A program made the translations under genes and the position numbers. Below are positions 51,887 through 61,324 of a stretch of 64,000 bases of DNA, in pieces. The stretch comes from Melioribacter sp051488685 (GTDB taxonomy: Bacteria > Bacteroidota > Ignavibacteria > Ignavibacteriales > Melioribacteraceae), in assembly GCF_051488685.1 (NCBI RefSeq), contig NZ_JBPSEH010000007.1:124001-188000 (forward strand), given 5' to 3'. The notes under the pieces were generated by a model. That model ran no database searches, was not told the origin of the DNA, and worked only from the letters and a program-made list of their open reading frames with translations. Position 1 is the stretch's first letter, and every line of letters starts with the position of its first letter.

Positions 51887-53030
51887 CGATAAGCCATTTG
51901 CCGTTATTTTTTATAGTCTTTCTGCTGATAATCAACTTTTGAATTTCGCTTGTGCCTTCGAAAATTTTCAGTATTCGGACGTCTCTGTAAAAACGTTCAA
52001 TCGGTAACTCCCGGGAATACCCCATACCACCGTGGATCTGGAGTGCCATGTCTGCTATTTTTTGAACGGCTTCAGAAGAATATAACTTTACTATTGCTGC
52101 ATCCTGACTTACATCGAGGCCTTCGTCGTACTTTTGTGCAGCGCGGTATAAAATGCTTTCCATAAGATATATTTTTGAAGTCATATCTGCAATCATAAAT
52201 TGAATTGCTTCAAAACGTGATATCGGCTGGTCGAATTGTACTCTTTGATTTGCATATTGAACTGAAAGTTCGAGCATCTCTTTTGCCGCGCCAAGCGAGC
52301 AGGCTCCAATGGTTAGTCTGCCGGCGTCTAAAGTTTTCATCGCAATTGGAAAGCCACGACCTTCTTTCCCTATAATATTTTCTGCCGGCACTTCTACATT
52401 GTTAAAACGGACAGCGTTGGTTACACTACCGCGTATACCCAATTTTTTTTCATTTGGACCAATTTCAACGTCCCCAAAATCTTTTTCAACGACGAAACCG
52501 GTAATTCCTTTTTCTGTCCTGGCAAATACGCTGAATATATCCGCAATTGCGCCGTTGGTTATCCACAATTTTTCTCCGTTAAGAATCCACTTATTTCCTT
52601 TTTTAATTGCGGATGTTTTTATATTGAAAGAATCTGAACCGGCTTGAGCTTCAGTAAGACAGAATGCGGCAATTTTACTACCGGATGTTAAAGAAGGGAG
52701 GTATTTAACTTTTAATTCTTCAGAACCACCTATAAAAATAGCATTGGCTCCTATTGATTGGTGAGCGCCGATAAAAGTGGCAGTCGAACCGCACGCTCTG
52801 GCAATTTCTTCTTGAGCAATACAATATCCGACTTCTCCGAAACCGCCTCCGCCATATTTTTCTGGAAAAGCTGTTCCAAGTAGTCCTACTTCTGCAATTT
52901 TTTCGATTAATTTGCGAGGAATTGATTCTTCTTCATCAATTTGCCGGGCAAGCGGTTTAATCTCAGATAATGCAAATTCCCTGACGGTTTGACGGAGCAT
53001 TTGGAGTTCATCGGTAAATTTTAGATACAT
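51879..53030 (-). CDS. Acyl-CoA dehydrogenase
   Basis: A FAD enzyme that makes trans-2-enoyl-CoA. FCLTEAQAGSD and WITNGA bind FAD and substrate, and the catalytic base Glu is in IFEGTSEIQ near the C terminus, the short-chain/bacterial position. The frame extends 38 codons upstream to 53144, but the ATG at 53030 starts the usual protein (MYLKFTDELQMLRQTVREF) of 383 residues. Electrons should go to EtfAB. It overlaps the HisA-like gene by eight bases. Confidence 0.94.
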   Translation of the reverse strand: MYLKFTDELQMLRQTVREFALSEIKPLARQIDEEESIPRKLIEKIAEVGLLGTAFPEKYGGGGFGEVGYCIAQEEIARACGSTATFIGAHQSIGANAIFIGGSEELKVKYLPSLTSGSKIAAFCLTEAQAGSDSFNIKTSAIKKGNKWILNGEKLWITNGAIADIFSVFARTEKGITGFVVEKDFGDVEIGPNEKKLGIRGSVTNAVRFNNVEVPAENIIGKEGRGFPIAMKTLDAGRLTIGACSLGAAKEMLELSVQYANQRVQFDQPISRFEAIQFMIADMTSKIYLMESILYRAAQKYDEGLDVSQDAAIVKLYSSEAVQKIADMALQIHGGMGYSRELPIERFYRDVRILKIFEGTSEIQKLIISRKTIKNNGKWLIDG

Positions 53031-53088
53031 AATTGATTTCTGACCTTTTTTGAAGGTCAAAAATACGCAAATGAATACTAAAAGAAAA

Positions 53089-53376
53089 TTAAACCGCTTC
53101 GGAAGCTTCGACGGCAAACATTTTGTATTGTTTATAAAGAGCAACTGCGCTTTCGAAATCGAAACGCGTACGTATTAAAAAACTTTCATCCCTTTTTTTA
53201 GCCGGCGGTTCAGGCTCCCATTCCAGATTTGAATTGAGTACCTTATTACTGGCTGTATCGACTATAGCCCATTTTGCAACCCCATCCTTATATGATTTCA
53301 TAACCAGATGTATCTTACCCTCCAATCCAAATCTCATTGCTACGTCAAACCATTTTGCTTTTTCTTCAATAGTCAT
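53089..53376 (-). CDS. Conserved-looking small protein of unknown function
   Basis: A 95-residue cytoplasmic protein without signal or membrane segment. It has an N-terminal helix (EEKAKWFDVAMRFGLEG) and two or three beta strands (HLVMKSYKDGVAKWAIVD), then RTRFDFESAVALYKQYK. No family is recognised. It lies 58 bases upstream of the acyl-CoA dehydrogenase on the same strand and may be the first gene of that operon. Confidence 0.65.
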   Translation of the reverse strand: MTIEEKAKWFDVAMRFGLEGKIHLVMKSYKDGVAKWAIVDTASNKVLNSNLEWEPEPPAKKRDESFLIRTRFDFESAVALYKQYKMFAVEASEAV

Positions 53377-53487
53377 GGCACTAGTCTTTATTTATTCTAC
53401 TTTAATAATCGGATAAAAGTAAAAAGACTTTAGCTTTAAAGAAATTTACTTGACTTTAGACCAACGAATCTTGATATTTCGTGCAAT

Positions 53488-54318
53488 ATGATAAGAAATT
53501 TCAATTTTACGACTTCCGACAAAGAACAGATTAATGCTACTGCATACCTGAATGAAACTCGATTTTCTGGTAATGCACTCGTTCTTGTTCATGGATTCAA
53601 AGGTTTTAAGGATTGGGGGTTTGGACCATATGCTTCAGAATTTTTTGCAAATAATGGCTATCTAACCATTGCCTTTAACTTTTCACACAACGGCATCGAT
53701 GAAAATAATGATTTTACACAACTCGACAAATTCGCTGCAAATACTTTTTCACGCGAGATACGAGAACTAAATGAAATTACCGATGCACTCTATAACGATT
53801 ATCTGAATTTGAATTTCAAAGGTAAAATTGGTTATATCGGACATAGCAGGGGAGGTGCAATCTCAATTTTAAATGCAGCTCGCAGAGTTGATATTCCAGC
53901 AGTTGCACTCTGGGCATCGATATCGAGATTAGATCGCTATTCAGAAAGACAAAAAAAAGAGTGGCGCAGCAAAGGTTATTTAGAGGTTTTGAATATGCGC
54001 ACAAAACAAAAACTTAAATTAAACCTTTCCCTTCTGGAAGATATCGAAAAAAACAGAGAAGGTTTGCTCAATATTCAAAAAGCAATTGCCAATTTTAATC
54101 GTCCTGTGTTAATTGCCCATGGCGACCAGGACGTGGCTGTTCAATTGGAGGAAGCAGTGGAGCTTTACAATTGGGCAAATAAAGAAAAAACAGAACTCTA
54201 TATTATTAACAATACCGGCCATACATTTGGAATTGTTCATCCTTTTGAGCAATCAAACGAAAAATTTGATAAATTACTCGATAAAACTTTGACGTTTTTT
54301 AATAATAATCTCAAATAA
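53488..54318 (+). CDS. Alpha/beta hydrolase
   Basis: A serine hydrolase of the alpha/beta fold. VLVHGFKGFKDWG holds the oxyanion loop, GYIGHSRGGAISIL the nucleophile elbow (Ser near 120), HGDQDVAVQLEEA the Asp and NTGHTFGIVHP the His near 250. No signal peptide, so probably cytoplasmic. This subgroup resembles small dienelactone-hydrolase or acyl-esterase-like proteins; the substrate is unknown. Eleven bases separate it from bioY. Confidence 0.85.
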   Translation: MIRNFNFTTSDKEQINATAYLNETRFSGNALVLVHGFKGFKDWGFGPYASEFFANNGYLTIAFNFSHNGIDENNDFTQLDKFAANTFSREIRELNEITDALYNDYLNLNFKGKIGYIGHSRGGAISILNAARRVDIPAVALWASISRLDRYSERQKKEWRSKGYLEVLNMRTKQKLKLNLSLLEDIEKNREGLLNIQKAIANFNRPVLIAHGDQDVAVQLEEAVELYNWANKEKTELYIINNTGHTFGIVHPFEQSNEKFDKLLDKTLTFFNNNLK

Positions 54319-54328
54319 AGAGGATACT

Positions 54329-54883
54329 ATGATTACCAAAGAAAATGTAAAACGTTTTATTTCACCGATTTCCTTGACGAAATCAAAAGAAGCAACTCTT
54401 ATTCTTCTTTTTTCAGTCTTAACGTTTTTAAGTGCTCAGATTATAATCCCAACTCAACCCGTCCCATTTACTTTGCAGACGATGATAGTATTGCTTTCGG
54501 GAGCTTTTCTTGGTGCACGCAATGGCGCATACAGCCAGATTTTATACATAATTTCAGGTGCAATTGGTATTCCTGTATTTGCGGGTTTCAGTTTTGGCTT
54601 CATGAAATTATTTGGTCCTACAGGTGGTTATTTGCTCGCATTCCCATTTGCAGCATTTTTGGCGGGTTATCTGCTTGAAAGAAATAGTGGTTTATTAAAA
54701 GTATTTATTACATTTCTTCTGGCTGATGCAATGATTATTTTATCCGGTGCACTTTATCTTTCCATTTTCTTCGGAGGTAACCTAAGGACAGCTTTATTTA
54801 GCGGTGCGATCTTATTTACCCTTTGGGATATCTTGAAAGTAGTTGGCGCCACTCTTTTATTCTTTACTCTGAAAAAGAAATAA
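54329..54883 (+). CDS. bioY: Biotin transporter substrate-binding component BioY
   Basis: BioY is the S-component of a biotin ECF transporter. The 184 residues form about six membrane segments, with the family signatures QPVPFTLQTMIVLLSGAFLG, GAIGIPVFAGFSFG and GPTGGYLLAFPFAAFLAGYL. The ATPase/EcfT partners (BioM/BioN) are not adjacent, so it uses components elsewhere or works alone, as some BioY proteins do. GAGGATACT precedes the ATG. Confidence 0.95.
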   Translation: MITKENVKRFISPISLTKSKEATLILLFSVLTFLSAQIIIPTQPVPFTLQTMIVLLSGAFLGARNGAYSQILYIISGAIGIPVFAGFSFGFMKLFGPTGGYLLAFPFAAFLAGYLLERNSGLLKVFITFLLADAMIILSGALYLSIFFGGNLRTALFSGAILFTLWDILKVVGATLLFFTLKKK

Positions 54884-54921
54884 ATTCAGGTTGTCATTCT
54901 CAAATTAAACAGAAGTGATTG

Positions 54922-56928
54922 ATGGGAATTAAAAGCGTAATTTTTTCTTTCTTATTTTTATTTGCGATAGGATTCTTCTTCTACAATTTAAGGAGAATCC
55001 TTTCTTACCTGCGCATAGGGCAATCAGAAAACCGATTTGATAATATTTCCGAAAGAATAAAAAATGTACTGAAAATTGCATTCGGGCAATCAAAGCTATT
55101 ACGTGAACCTGCAGCTGGTATCATTCACTTTTTAATATTCTGGGGATTTATGCTTTTTTTGCTGGTTGTAGTCGAGTCGATCATTCAGGGATTTTATTAT
55201 GATTTTAATTTCAGTTTCCTCGGAAGGATTTATCTTTTAATTACGTTTGTACAGGATACCTTTGGCTTCTTTGTGATGATTGCCGTATTAGCAGCGCTTT
55301 ACAGGAGATTTATAATCAAAGTTCCCCGTTTAAATGTGGGTAAAAAAGGAAATCTCGATGCAGCTGTTATTCTTCTAATGATATTTGGTATTGTATTTTC
55401 GATGTTCGGTCAGAATGTAATTAATATTATAAACAATGATTTTCGTTATGGATTATTCGAGTTTAAGCCTGTATCGATGTTTATCAGCAAATTGTTTTTT
55501 AGTGATTCTAATTATGTCCATGTAGCTTATTACGAATTTTTCTGGTGGATGCACATCGGCTTAATTTTGTTATTTCTAAACTTTTTGCCTTATTCAAAGC
55601 ATTTTCACGTTGTTACTTCGATTCCGAATGTATTTTTTTCGAAACTGGGTAACGAAAAGTTTATTGCAAAAGCAATCGACCTTGAAGATGAAAATAGAGA
55701 GCAATTTGGTGCAGCTGATATTGAACATTTAACCTGGAAACAGCTGCTCGATGGTTTCTCGTGTACAGAATGCGGAAGATGCACAGCGGCTTGCCCTGCT
55801 GCAAACACAGGGAAAAAATTATCCCCAAGAGAAATTATCATCAATATTCGTCATCGCACAGAAGAGAAAGCGCCATTGATCTTAAAAGGCGATGATGAGA
55901 ATCAGTTATTAGAAAAAACTTTGGTGCATAATTACATTACCGACGAGGAATTATGGGCATGCACTACATGTGGTGCATGCGTTTACGAATGTCCCGTCTC
56001 GATTGAGCACCTCGATGCAATTATTGATATGCGCAGGAATCTTGTATTGATGGAATCAAATTTCCCTCCGGAACTCAATACGGTTTTCAAAAATATTGAA
56101 ACGAATTTCACACCCTGGGCTTTTAATTGGCAGGATAGAGCCAATTGGGCAGAAGGGATGGATATTAAAACTATGGCAGAAGACCCTGAATGTGAATATC
56201 TCTTCTGGGTAGGATGCGCGGGTTCTTTCGACGCCCGATATCAAAAAGTGACAAAAGCAATTGCAAAATTGCTGCAAATTGCAAATATTAACTTCAGAAT
56301 TCTAGGTATTGAGGAAAAATGTAACGGTGATACGGCAAGAAGGCTCGGTAACGAATATCTGGCTCAAATGCTAATTCAAGAAAATGTAGAAACACTAAAT
56401 AATTATGGCGTAAAGAAGATTGTGACTGCGTGTCCACATTGTTTCAACACGATAAAAAACGAATACCCCAAATTTGGTGGTAAGTACGAAGTAGAGCATC
56501 ATTCGGAATTACTTATAAAACTAATCGCAGAAGGGAAGATTAAAATAAATAATGAAAGCAGGGAAAAGATTAAAGTGACGTATCACGATTCGTGTTATCT
56601 GGGAAGATATAATAATATTTATAATCCACCGCGTGAAATTTTGAATAAATTTGGGAGTCTTGAATTAATTGAAATGGAACGTTCAAAAGACAAAGGTTTT
56701 TGTTGCGGAGCCGGAGGCGGCAGAATGTTTTTGGAGGAAAACGAAGGAGAAAGAATTAATATCAATCGCTCCCGAGAAGCTGTTGAAACGGGAGCTCAAA
56801 AAGTCGTTTCAGCATGTCCTTTCTGCATGACGATGTTAAACGACGGTATGAAAAGTCTCGATAAATCTAACGAAATAGAAGTTAAAGATATTGCTGAAAT
56901 AATACTCGAAAATGTAATCATTAACTAA
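54922..56928 (+). CDS. Membrane HdrD-like Fe-S oxidoreductase (candidate ETF:quinone reductase)
   Basis: The N-terminal 230 residues contain about five membrane segments (NarI-like, haem-b type; TM near 5-25, 68-90, 102-125, 140-165, 205-225). Then come two [4Fe-4S] motifs, CTECGRCTAACP near 280 and CTTCGACVYECP near 346, and two Cys-rich CCG domains. The first has a CNG variant (EEKCNGDTARR), the second CCGAGGGRMF. This layout matches membrane proteins shown in other bacteria to pass electrons from ETF to menaquinone. EtfAB lies elsewhere in the window. An ATG at 54922 is preferred over the TTG just before it. Confidence 0.88.
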   Translation: MGIKSVIFSFLFLFAIGFFFYNLRRILSYLRIGQSENRFDNISERIKNVLKIAFGQSKLLREPAAGIIHFLIFWGFMLFLLVVVESIIQGFYYDFNFSFLGRIYLLITFVQDTFGFFVMIAVLAALYRRFIIKVPRLNVGKKGNLDAAVILLMIFGIVFSMFGQNVINIINNDFRYGLFEFKPVSMFISKLFFSDSNYVHVAYYEFFWWMHIGLILLFLNFLPYSKHFHVVTSIPNVFFSKLGNEKFIAKAIDLEDENREQFGAADIEHLTWKQLLDGFSCTECGRCTAACPAANTGKKLSPREIIINIRHRTEEKAPLILKGDDENQLLEKTLVHNYITDEELWACTTCGACVYECPVSIEHLDAIIDMRRNLVLMESNFPPELNTVFKNIETNFTPWAFNWQDRANWAEGMDIKTMAEDPECEYLFWVGCAGSFDARYQKVTKAIAKLLQIANINFRILGIEEKCNGDTARRLGNEYLAQMLIQENVETLNNYGVKKIVTACPHCFNTIKNEYPKFGGKYEVEHHSELLIKLIAEGKIKINNESREKIKVTYHDSCYLGRYNNIYNPPREILNKFGSLELIEMERSKDKGFCCGAGGGRMFLEENEGERININRSREAVETGAQKVVSACPFCMTMLNDGMKSLDKSNEIEVKDIAEIILENVIIN

Positions 56929-56942
56929 AAAAAGGAGGAAGT

Positions 56943-57134
56943 ATGCAAAAATACCAACAACTGGTAGAATTCGTTAAAAGTTTGGAAGCCGATGTAGTCA
57001 AATTTTACGAAAAAGGGCAGGCTGCAGCAGGAACTCGTTTGAGAAAAGGCTTGAGCGAACTGAAGAAAATGGCTCAAGAGATCCGTAATGAAGTTCAGGA
57101 AGTAAAAGCTCAGAGAAAAGCTCCTAAAGAATAA
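56943..57134 (+). CDS. Histone H1-like small DNA-binding protein
   Basis: A 63-residue Lys-rich helical protein. The pattern MQKYQQLVEFVKSLEADVVKF then KGQAAAGTRLRKGLSELKKM closely resembles the histone H1-like proteins of Bacteroidota, thought to bind and compact DNA. Strong GGAGG before the ATG suggests high expression. It follows the Fe-S oxidoreductase by 14 bases but has its own hairpin downstream. Confidence 0.8.
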   Translation: MQKYQQLVEFVKSLEADVVKFYEKGQAAAGTRLRKGLSELKKMAQEIRNEVQEVKAQRKAPKE

Positions 57135-57141
57135 TACCACA

Positions 57142-57184
57142 TGGGGAGACCCGAGAAAAATATTTTCGGGTCACCCTTCTTTTC
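57142..57184 (+). terminator. Terminator-like hairpin after the histone-like gene
   Basis: GACCCGA at 57148-57154 pairs with TCGGGTC at 57166-57172, extended by GGG/CCC arms outside, and is followed by an imperfect T-rich run (CTTCTTTTC). The loop is eleven bases and A/T only. Confidence 0.75.
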
Positions 57185-57260
57185 GCATAATACACCCCGC
57201 ATCTTATTTTTGTTAAAAATTCCTATCTTTGAATTTAATTTCTCAAGAATTTTCTGATAT

Positions 57261-58430
57261 ATGAAAAATAGAACTGCTCTTGTAATCGTATTTTTTACAA
57301 TTTTTATCGATTTAATGGGTTTTGGAATTCTGATCCCATTGTTGCCCACTTTTGCCAGCAAGCAACTTGGTATATCCGATTTCGGTATTGGTATAATTGT
57401 AGCAGTTTTTTCCTTGATGCAATTTTTATTTAATCCTCTATTGGGTAAGCTTTCTGACAAAATTGGAAGAAAGCCGCTGATAACAACCACACTTTTAATG
57501 ACAGCTGTTTCGTATATAATTTTCAGTTTTGCCAATTCATTCATAATTCTATTGGTTTCTCGTATGCTGGCTGGTATTGGCGGCAGCAATATCGCTGTAG
57601 CACAAGCTTACATTGCCGATGTGACTTCGAAAGAAGATCGAGCAAAAGGAATGGCATTGATCGGCGTTGCATTTGGCCTCGGCTTTGTTTTTGGACCATT
57701 AATTGGGGCTTTGCTTGCGAAATTTGGATATGATATTGCTGGTTTTGGAAGTGCTACATTTTCATTCATAGCTTTTCTTTTTGCGATCTTTTTCCTGCCC
57801 GAATCGAATCTTAAAAAATCGAATGATGTCAGGATCTCCTTAAAATTAGTTGATATAAAATTCATCACTAAGGTATTGAAAATTCAGCGCGTGGGTTTAT
57901 TAATAATTCTCTTTTTTATAATAATTTTTTCAATTGCAAATCTCTACGGCACCTTTGCTCTATTGGGGTATAAACACTTCAATTTTACCGACCAGCAGAA
58001 TGGATTTCTGTACGGAATAATGGGCGCTGTTAGCGTTCTGGTGCAGGGATTTTTTGTAAAATCGGCAGGAGGAAAAATTAACGAAAGAAAATTAGTTCTG
58101 TGGGGAACAACATTGATGATGTTTGGTCTGGGTGCAATTCCATACGGTTATAATTTTTTTGGGGTGGCAATTGTTGTTACCATTCTTTCGATTGGGACTG
58201 GCATTTTACAGCCTACAATACTAAGTTTAGTTTCAAAATTATCGTCGGAAAACGAGCAGGGTGCAATTCTCGGAATTAATCAATCACTGGCATCGCTCGC
58301 TCGCGTTTTAGGTCCGCTCTGGGGTGGATTTTCATTTAATTATCTCGGCTATTATACACCGTTTTTGACAGGTGCATTCTTTACTTTTGTTACTCTCGTT
58401 TTGACACATTACTATTTAAGGACCGATTGA
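57261..58430 (+). CDS. MFS transporter (TetA/Bcr-like drug efflux type)
   Basis: Twelve membrane segments in 389 residues. The MFS signature loop between TM2 and TM3 is GKLSDKIGRKPLI (near 62-74), and a second copy-like RAKGMALIGVAFGLGFVFGP is typical of the drug:proton antiporter group with tetracycline-type members. The substrate is not readable; context gives no antibiotic link. A TATCTTTG -7 box lies at 57224-57231. It overlaps the dusB start region by a few bases. Confidence 0.88.
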   Translation: MKNRTALVIVFFTIFIDLMGFGILIPLLPTFASKQLGISDFGIGIIVAVFSLMQFLFNPLLGKLSDKIGRKPLITTTLLMTAVSYIIFSFANSFIILLVSRMLAGIGGSNIAVAQAYIADVTSKEDRAKGMALIGVAFGLGFVFGPLIGALLAKFGYDIAGFGSATFSFIAFLFAIFFLPESNLKKSNDVRISLKLVDIKFITKVLKIQRVGLLIILFFIIIFSIANLYGTFALLGYKHFNFTDQQNGFLYGIMGAVSVLVQGFFVKSAGGKINERKLVLWGTTLMMFGLGAIPYGYNFFGVAIVVTILSIGTGILQPTILSLVSKLSSENEQGAILGINQSLASLARVLGPLWGGFSFNYLGYYTPFLTGAFFTFVTLVLTHYYLRTD

Positions 58431-58432
58431 AT

Positions 58433-59428
58433 ATGTTAGAAGTAGGAAATATCAAATTAAATAGAGCTTTGCTATTGGCGCCAATGGAAGACGTTACAGA
58501 TATTGCATTCCGTAAATTATGCAAAGAATTAGGAGCGGATATAGTTTATACAGAATTTATTAATTCAGATGGATTGGTGCGCTCTAATAAAAAAACTTAC
58601 CGGAAAATGGAAATTACAGATCAAGAACGTCCTGTTGGAATTCAAATTTACGGAGGAAATCTCGAGCCGATGGTCGAATCAGCGAAAATAGTAGAAGACT
58701 TAAATCCCGATATTATCGACATTAATGCTGGTTGCTGGGTGAAAAAAGTTGCAAATAGAGGCGCAGGAGCTGGCCTATTAAAAGATCCTGAGTATATGGA
58801 AACGATGGTGAGAGAAATTGTAAAAAGTGTAAAATTGCCCGTTACAGTAAAAACCCGTATTGGATGGGATGAAAATTCAATTAATATACAGGAAATTGCC
58901 AAAAGGATTGAAGCTGCTGGTGCTGCTGCATTAACTATCCATTGCCGAACTAAAAATCAGGGACACAGCGGAGAACCAGATTGGTCATGGATTGAAAAGG
59001 TTAAAGAAGTTGTTAGTATCCCAGTTATTTTGAACGGCGGTATTTTTTCTGCTGACGACGTTAAGCGTGCCTTTGATACTACGCCGGCAGATGGCGTGAT
59101 GATTGCACGGGGCGCCATTGAACGTCCATGGATTTTCTTGGAAGCAAAAGAACTTCTTTATTATGGTGAAATTAAATTCAAAGATACTCCCGAGAAAAGA
59201 TTCGAAATTGCTCTCCGTCATCTTAAATATTCAATTGAATTAAAAAACGACGAAAAAAACGCAATCATTCCCTTCCGAAAGTTTTGGTCGGGATATCTGA
59301 AAGGGCTAAAAAATTCTTCGAGAGTTAAACAGGAAATAATGAGATTTACAGAATACGCTCCAATTGAGAATTTGCTGATGAATTATTTAGAAGAACTAAA
59401 TAAATTCGAAAGTCAGCTTTCCAATTAA
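58433..59428 (+). CDS. dusB: tRNA-dihydrouridine synthase
   Basis: A FMN-dependent enzyme that reduces uridines in tRNA. LLAPMEDVTDIAFRKLCKELGAD binds FMN, NAGCWVKKVANRGAGAGLL holds the active-site Cys region (here C-W in place of the usual C-P), KTRIGWDENS and HCRTKNQGHSG follow, and MIARGAIERPWIF ends the barrel. The 331-residue length fits. A TTG two codons upstream is possible; ATG at 58433 is preferred. Confidence 0.92.
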   Translation: MLEVGNIKLNRALLLAPMEDVTDIAFRKLCKELGADIVYTEFINSDGLVRSNKKTYRKMEITDQERPVGIQIYGGNLEPMVESAKIVEDLNPDIIDINAGCWVKKVANRGAGAGLLKDPEYMETMVREIVKSVKLPVTVKTRIGWDENSINIQEIAKRIEAAGAAALTIHCRTKNQGHSGEPDWSWIEKVKEVVSIPVILNGGIFSADDVKRAFDTTPADGVMIARGAIERPWIFLEAKELLYYGEIKFKDTPEKRFEIALRHLKYSIELKNDEKNAIIPFRKFWSGYLKGLKNSSRVKQEIMRFTEYAPIENLLMNYLEELNKFESQLSN

Positions 59429-59446
59429 TAAATTAAGGACAAAGAA

Positions 59447-59968
59447 ATGGACTTAAAAAATTACATCCGCACAGTGCCGGATTTTCCGAAAAAAGGTATT
59501 ATGTTCAGGGACGTGACAACTCTTCTAAAAGAGAGCAAGGCTTTGAATTATGCAGTTGATAAGTTGTATGAATTAAGTAAGGACAAAGCGATTACAAAGG
59601 TTGTTGGAATTGAATCGCGTGGTTTTATTTTAGGAGCGGCTCTGGCTTTGAAATTAAAAGCAGGATTTGTACCTGTGCGTAAACCCGGAAAATTGCCCGC
59701 TGATAAATTGACAGAAACTTATGAACTGGAATACGGTTCCGATACAATTGAAATTCACAAAGACTCAATCGAAAAAGGCGACATTGTATTGATGCACGAC
59801 GATTTGCTGGCTACGGGTGGTACTATGGAAGCTGCATGTAAATTGGTCGAAAAACTTGGCGGTAAAATTGTGCAGATCTCTTTTTTAATCGAATTATCGT
59901 TTTTGAATGGACGGAATAAATTATCCAATTACGAAATTCATTCTCTTATCAATTACGATTCAGAATAA
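59447..59968 (+). CDS. apt: Adenine phosphoribosyltransferase
   Basis: Apt salvages adenine to AMP with PRPP. FPKKGIMFRDVTTLL at the start, ESRGFILGAALALKL, PVRKPGKLPADK and the PRPP motif VLMHDDLLATGGTMEAA are characteristic. Length 173 is normal. AAGGA lies before the ATG. Its 3' end overlaps rsmI by 16 bases tail to tail. Confidence 0.96.
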   Translation: MDLKNYIRTVPDFPKKGIMFRDVTTLLKESKALNYAVDKLYELSKDKAITKVVGIESRGFILGAALALKLKAGFVPVRKPGKLPADKLTETYELEYGSDTIEIHKDSIEKGDIVLMHDDLLATGGTMEAACKLVEKLGGKIVQISFLIELSFLNGRNKLSNYEIHSLINYDSE

Positions 59969-60663
59969 TTTTCTTCAATCCATTCCAAAGGAGAAATGAT
60001 TACTACAAACTCCCCTTTAATATTTCTTGAGGGGAGTTGTTTTAGTAACTCCGAGGGTTTACCTCGCCATACGTCTTCGAATTTTTTTGTTAATTCTCTG
60101 CAAACCACTATTGTTCTCTCTGGCATATATTCCAAAAGTTCTTTGAGTAATTTTTCTATTCTATAAGTTGATTCGTAAAGGACGATAGTTCGGTTTTCGT
60201 GTGATAGTTGTTCAAGTTTTTTTTGTCGTCCTTTCTTTTGCGGCAGAAAACCCTCAAAAAGAAACGAACTTGATGGAAGCCCACTAATGCTTAATGCAGC
60301 AATCAAGGCGCTGGGACCTGGAATCGGAACCACAACTATGTTTTCTCTTACAGCTTTATTAATTAATTGACTTCCAGGATCGGAAATCAGTGGTGTACCA
60401 GCGTCAGAGATCAGTGCACATGCATTTCCACTTTTAATTTCTTCAATTATTTCTTCCGATACTTTTGTTTCATTACGTGCGTTTAAGACTTTCAACCGTT
60501 TATTTATGCCGTAATGCGACAATAAGATACCGGAAACTCGGGTGTCCTCACAAACGATAAATTCAACGTTTTTCAAGACTTCAACGGCTCTAAATGTTAT
60601 ATCCTGTAAATTTCCGATAGGTGTGGCTACAACGTATAACTTGCCTGAACTTTTTCCATCCAT
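59953..60663 (-). CDS. rsmI: 16S rRNA (cytidine(1402)-2'-O)-methyltransferase
   Basis: A SAM-dependent tetrapyrrole-methylase-fold enzyme that methylates C1402 of 16S rRNA at the ribosomal P site. LYVVATPIGNLQDITFRAVEVL at the start, CEDTRVSGILLSHYGI, LISDAGTPLISDPG and PIPGPSALIAALSISGLP are typical. Length 236 is a little short of the E. coli protein because the C-terminal extension is brief. Ends inside apt by 16 bases. Confidence 0.94.
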   Translation of the reverse strand: MDGKSSGKLYVVATPIGNLQDITFRAVEVLKNVEFIVCEDTRVSGILLSHYGINKRLKVLNARNETKVSEEIIEEIKSGNACALISDAGTPLISDPGSQLINKAVRENIVVVPIPGPSALIAALSISGLPSSSFLFEGFLPQKKGRQKKLEQLSHENRTIVLYESTYRIEKLLKELLEYMPERTIVVCRELTKKFEDVWRGKPSELLKQLPSRNIKGEFVVIISPLEWIEENYSES

Positions 60664-60881
60664 AAGATTACCATTTTTTCGAGCAAATGTAATAAAATCC
60701 TTTAAATGTTTAGTCCGAACTGGAGATAAAATTAATTATCGTATCGAATGAAAATTAATTTAAAGAAAAATTTATCCCTCTAATTTCAATACAAACATAC
60801 TAAACAAAAAGAGGGCAGCGATCGATAATAGGGCAGAAGTAAGGATACTTTCTTAACAATAAAAATCATAGGAAGGATACT

Positions 60882-61319
60882 ATGAAAAAGCTCATCGCTC
60901 TGTTTTTGCTGCCGTTCTTAATTGCCTGCAATGCCGAAAAGATTGTCGAGCCCGTCGATTCAGACGTATTCAGTGGACAATATCAATCGGTACCATACAA
61001 CTCATCCTCTGAAGAGCCGGTTGTTATTCTTCTTTATACACAAGAAGGAAACAAAGTTTATGGCACTGGCAGCTGGAATGCAATTACATTTAATTTTGAA
61101 GGTACTTCTATAAACAAACATACCATTTTTACATTTCAGCTAAATGATACAAATATGGGTGACCTCAACGGCGATATCGATGCCTGGCTTGGCGAGGACT
61201 TAAGTATGGCAGGCGGTTATAAGCTCTGGAATTCGAGCACTTTACTCAACGGTCCCATCCGCTTTAAACTCGTAAAAAATATGAGTAAAAAGCACGATCA
61301 GGGAATGGGCAGCTATTAA
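60882..61319 (+). CDS. Lipoprotein of unknown function
   Basis: Residues 1-16 are a lipoprotein signal peptide with lipobox LIAC (Cys16), so the protein is lipid-anchored, probably on the outer membrane. The 129-residue mature part is beta-rich (strands around VVILLYTQEGNKVYGTGSW and IFTFQLND) and acidic, suggesting a small beta-barrel or lipocalin-like fold; no family is recognised. AGGAAGGA precedes the ATG. Followed by a strong hairpin, so it is monocistronic. Confidence 0.7.
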   Translation: MKKLIALFLLPFLIACNAEKIVEPVDSDVFSGQYQSVPYNSSSEEPVVILLYTQEGNKVYGTGSWNAITFNFEGTSINKHTIFTFQLNDTNMGDLNGDIDAWLGEDLSMAGGYKLWNSSTLLNGPIRFKLVKNMSKKHDQGMGSY

Positions 61320-61324
61320 ATGAA

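Noticed and set aside
53031..53144. 38-residue hydrophobic extension of the acyl-CoA dehydrogenase
   Set aside because: These enzymes have no signal peptide, and the ATG at 53030 starts the standard sequence; the extension is chance open frame.
54319..54328. Biotin or other riboswitch upstream of bioY, and purine riboswitch upstream of purN
   Set aside because: The gaps are too short (10 and 25 bases) to hold any known riboswitch.
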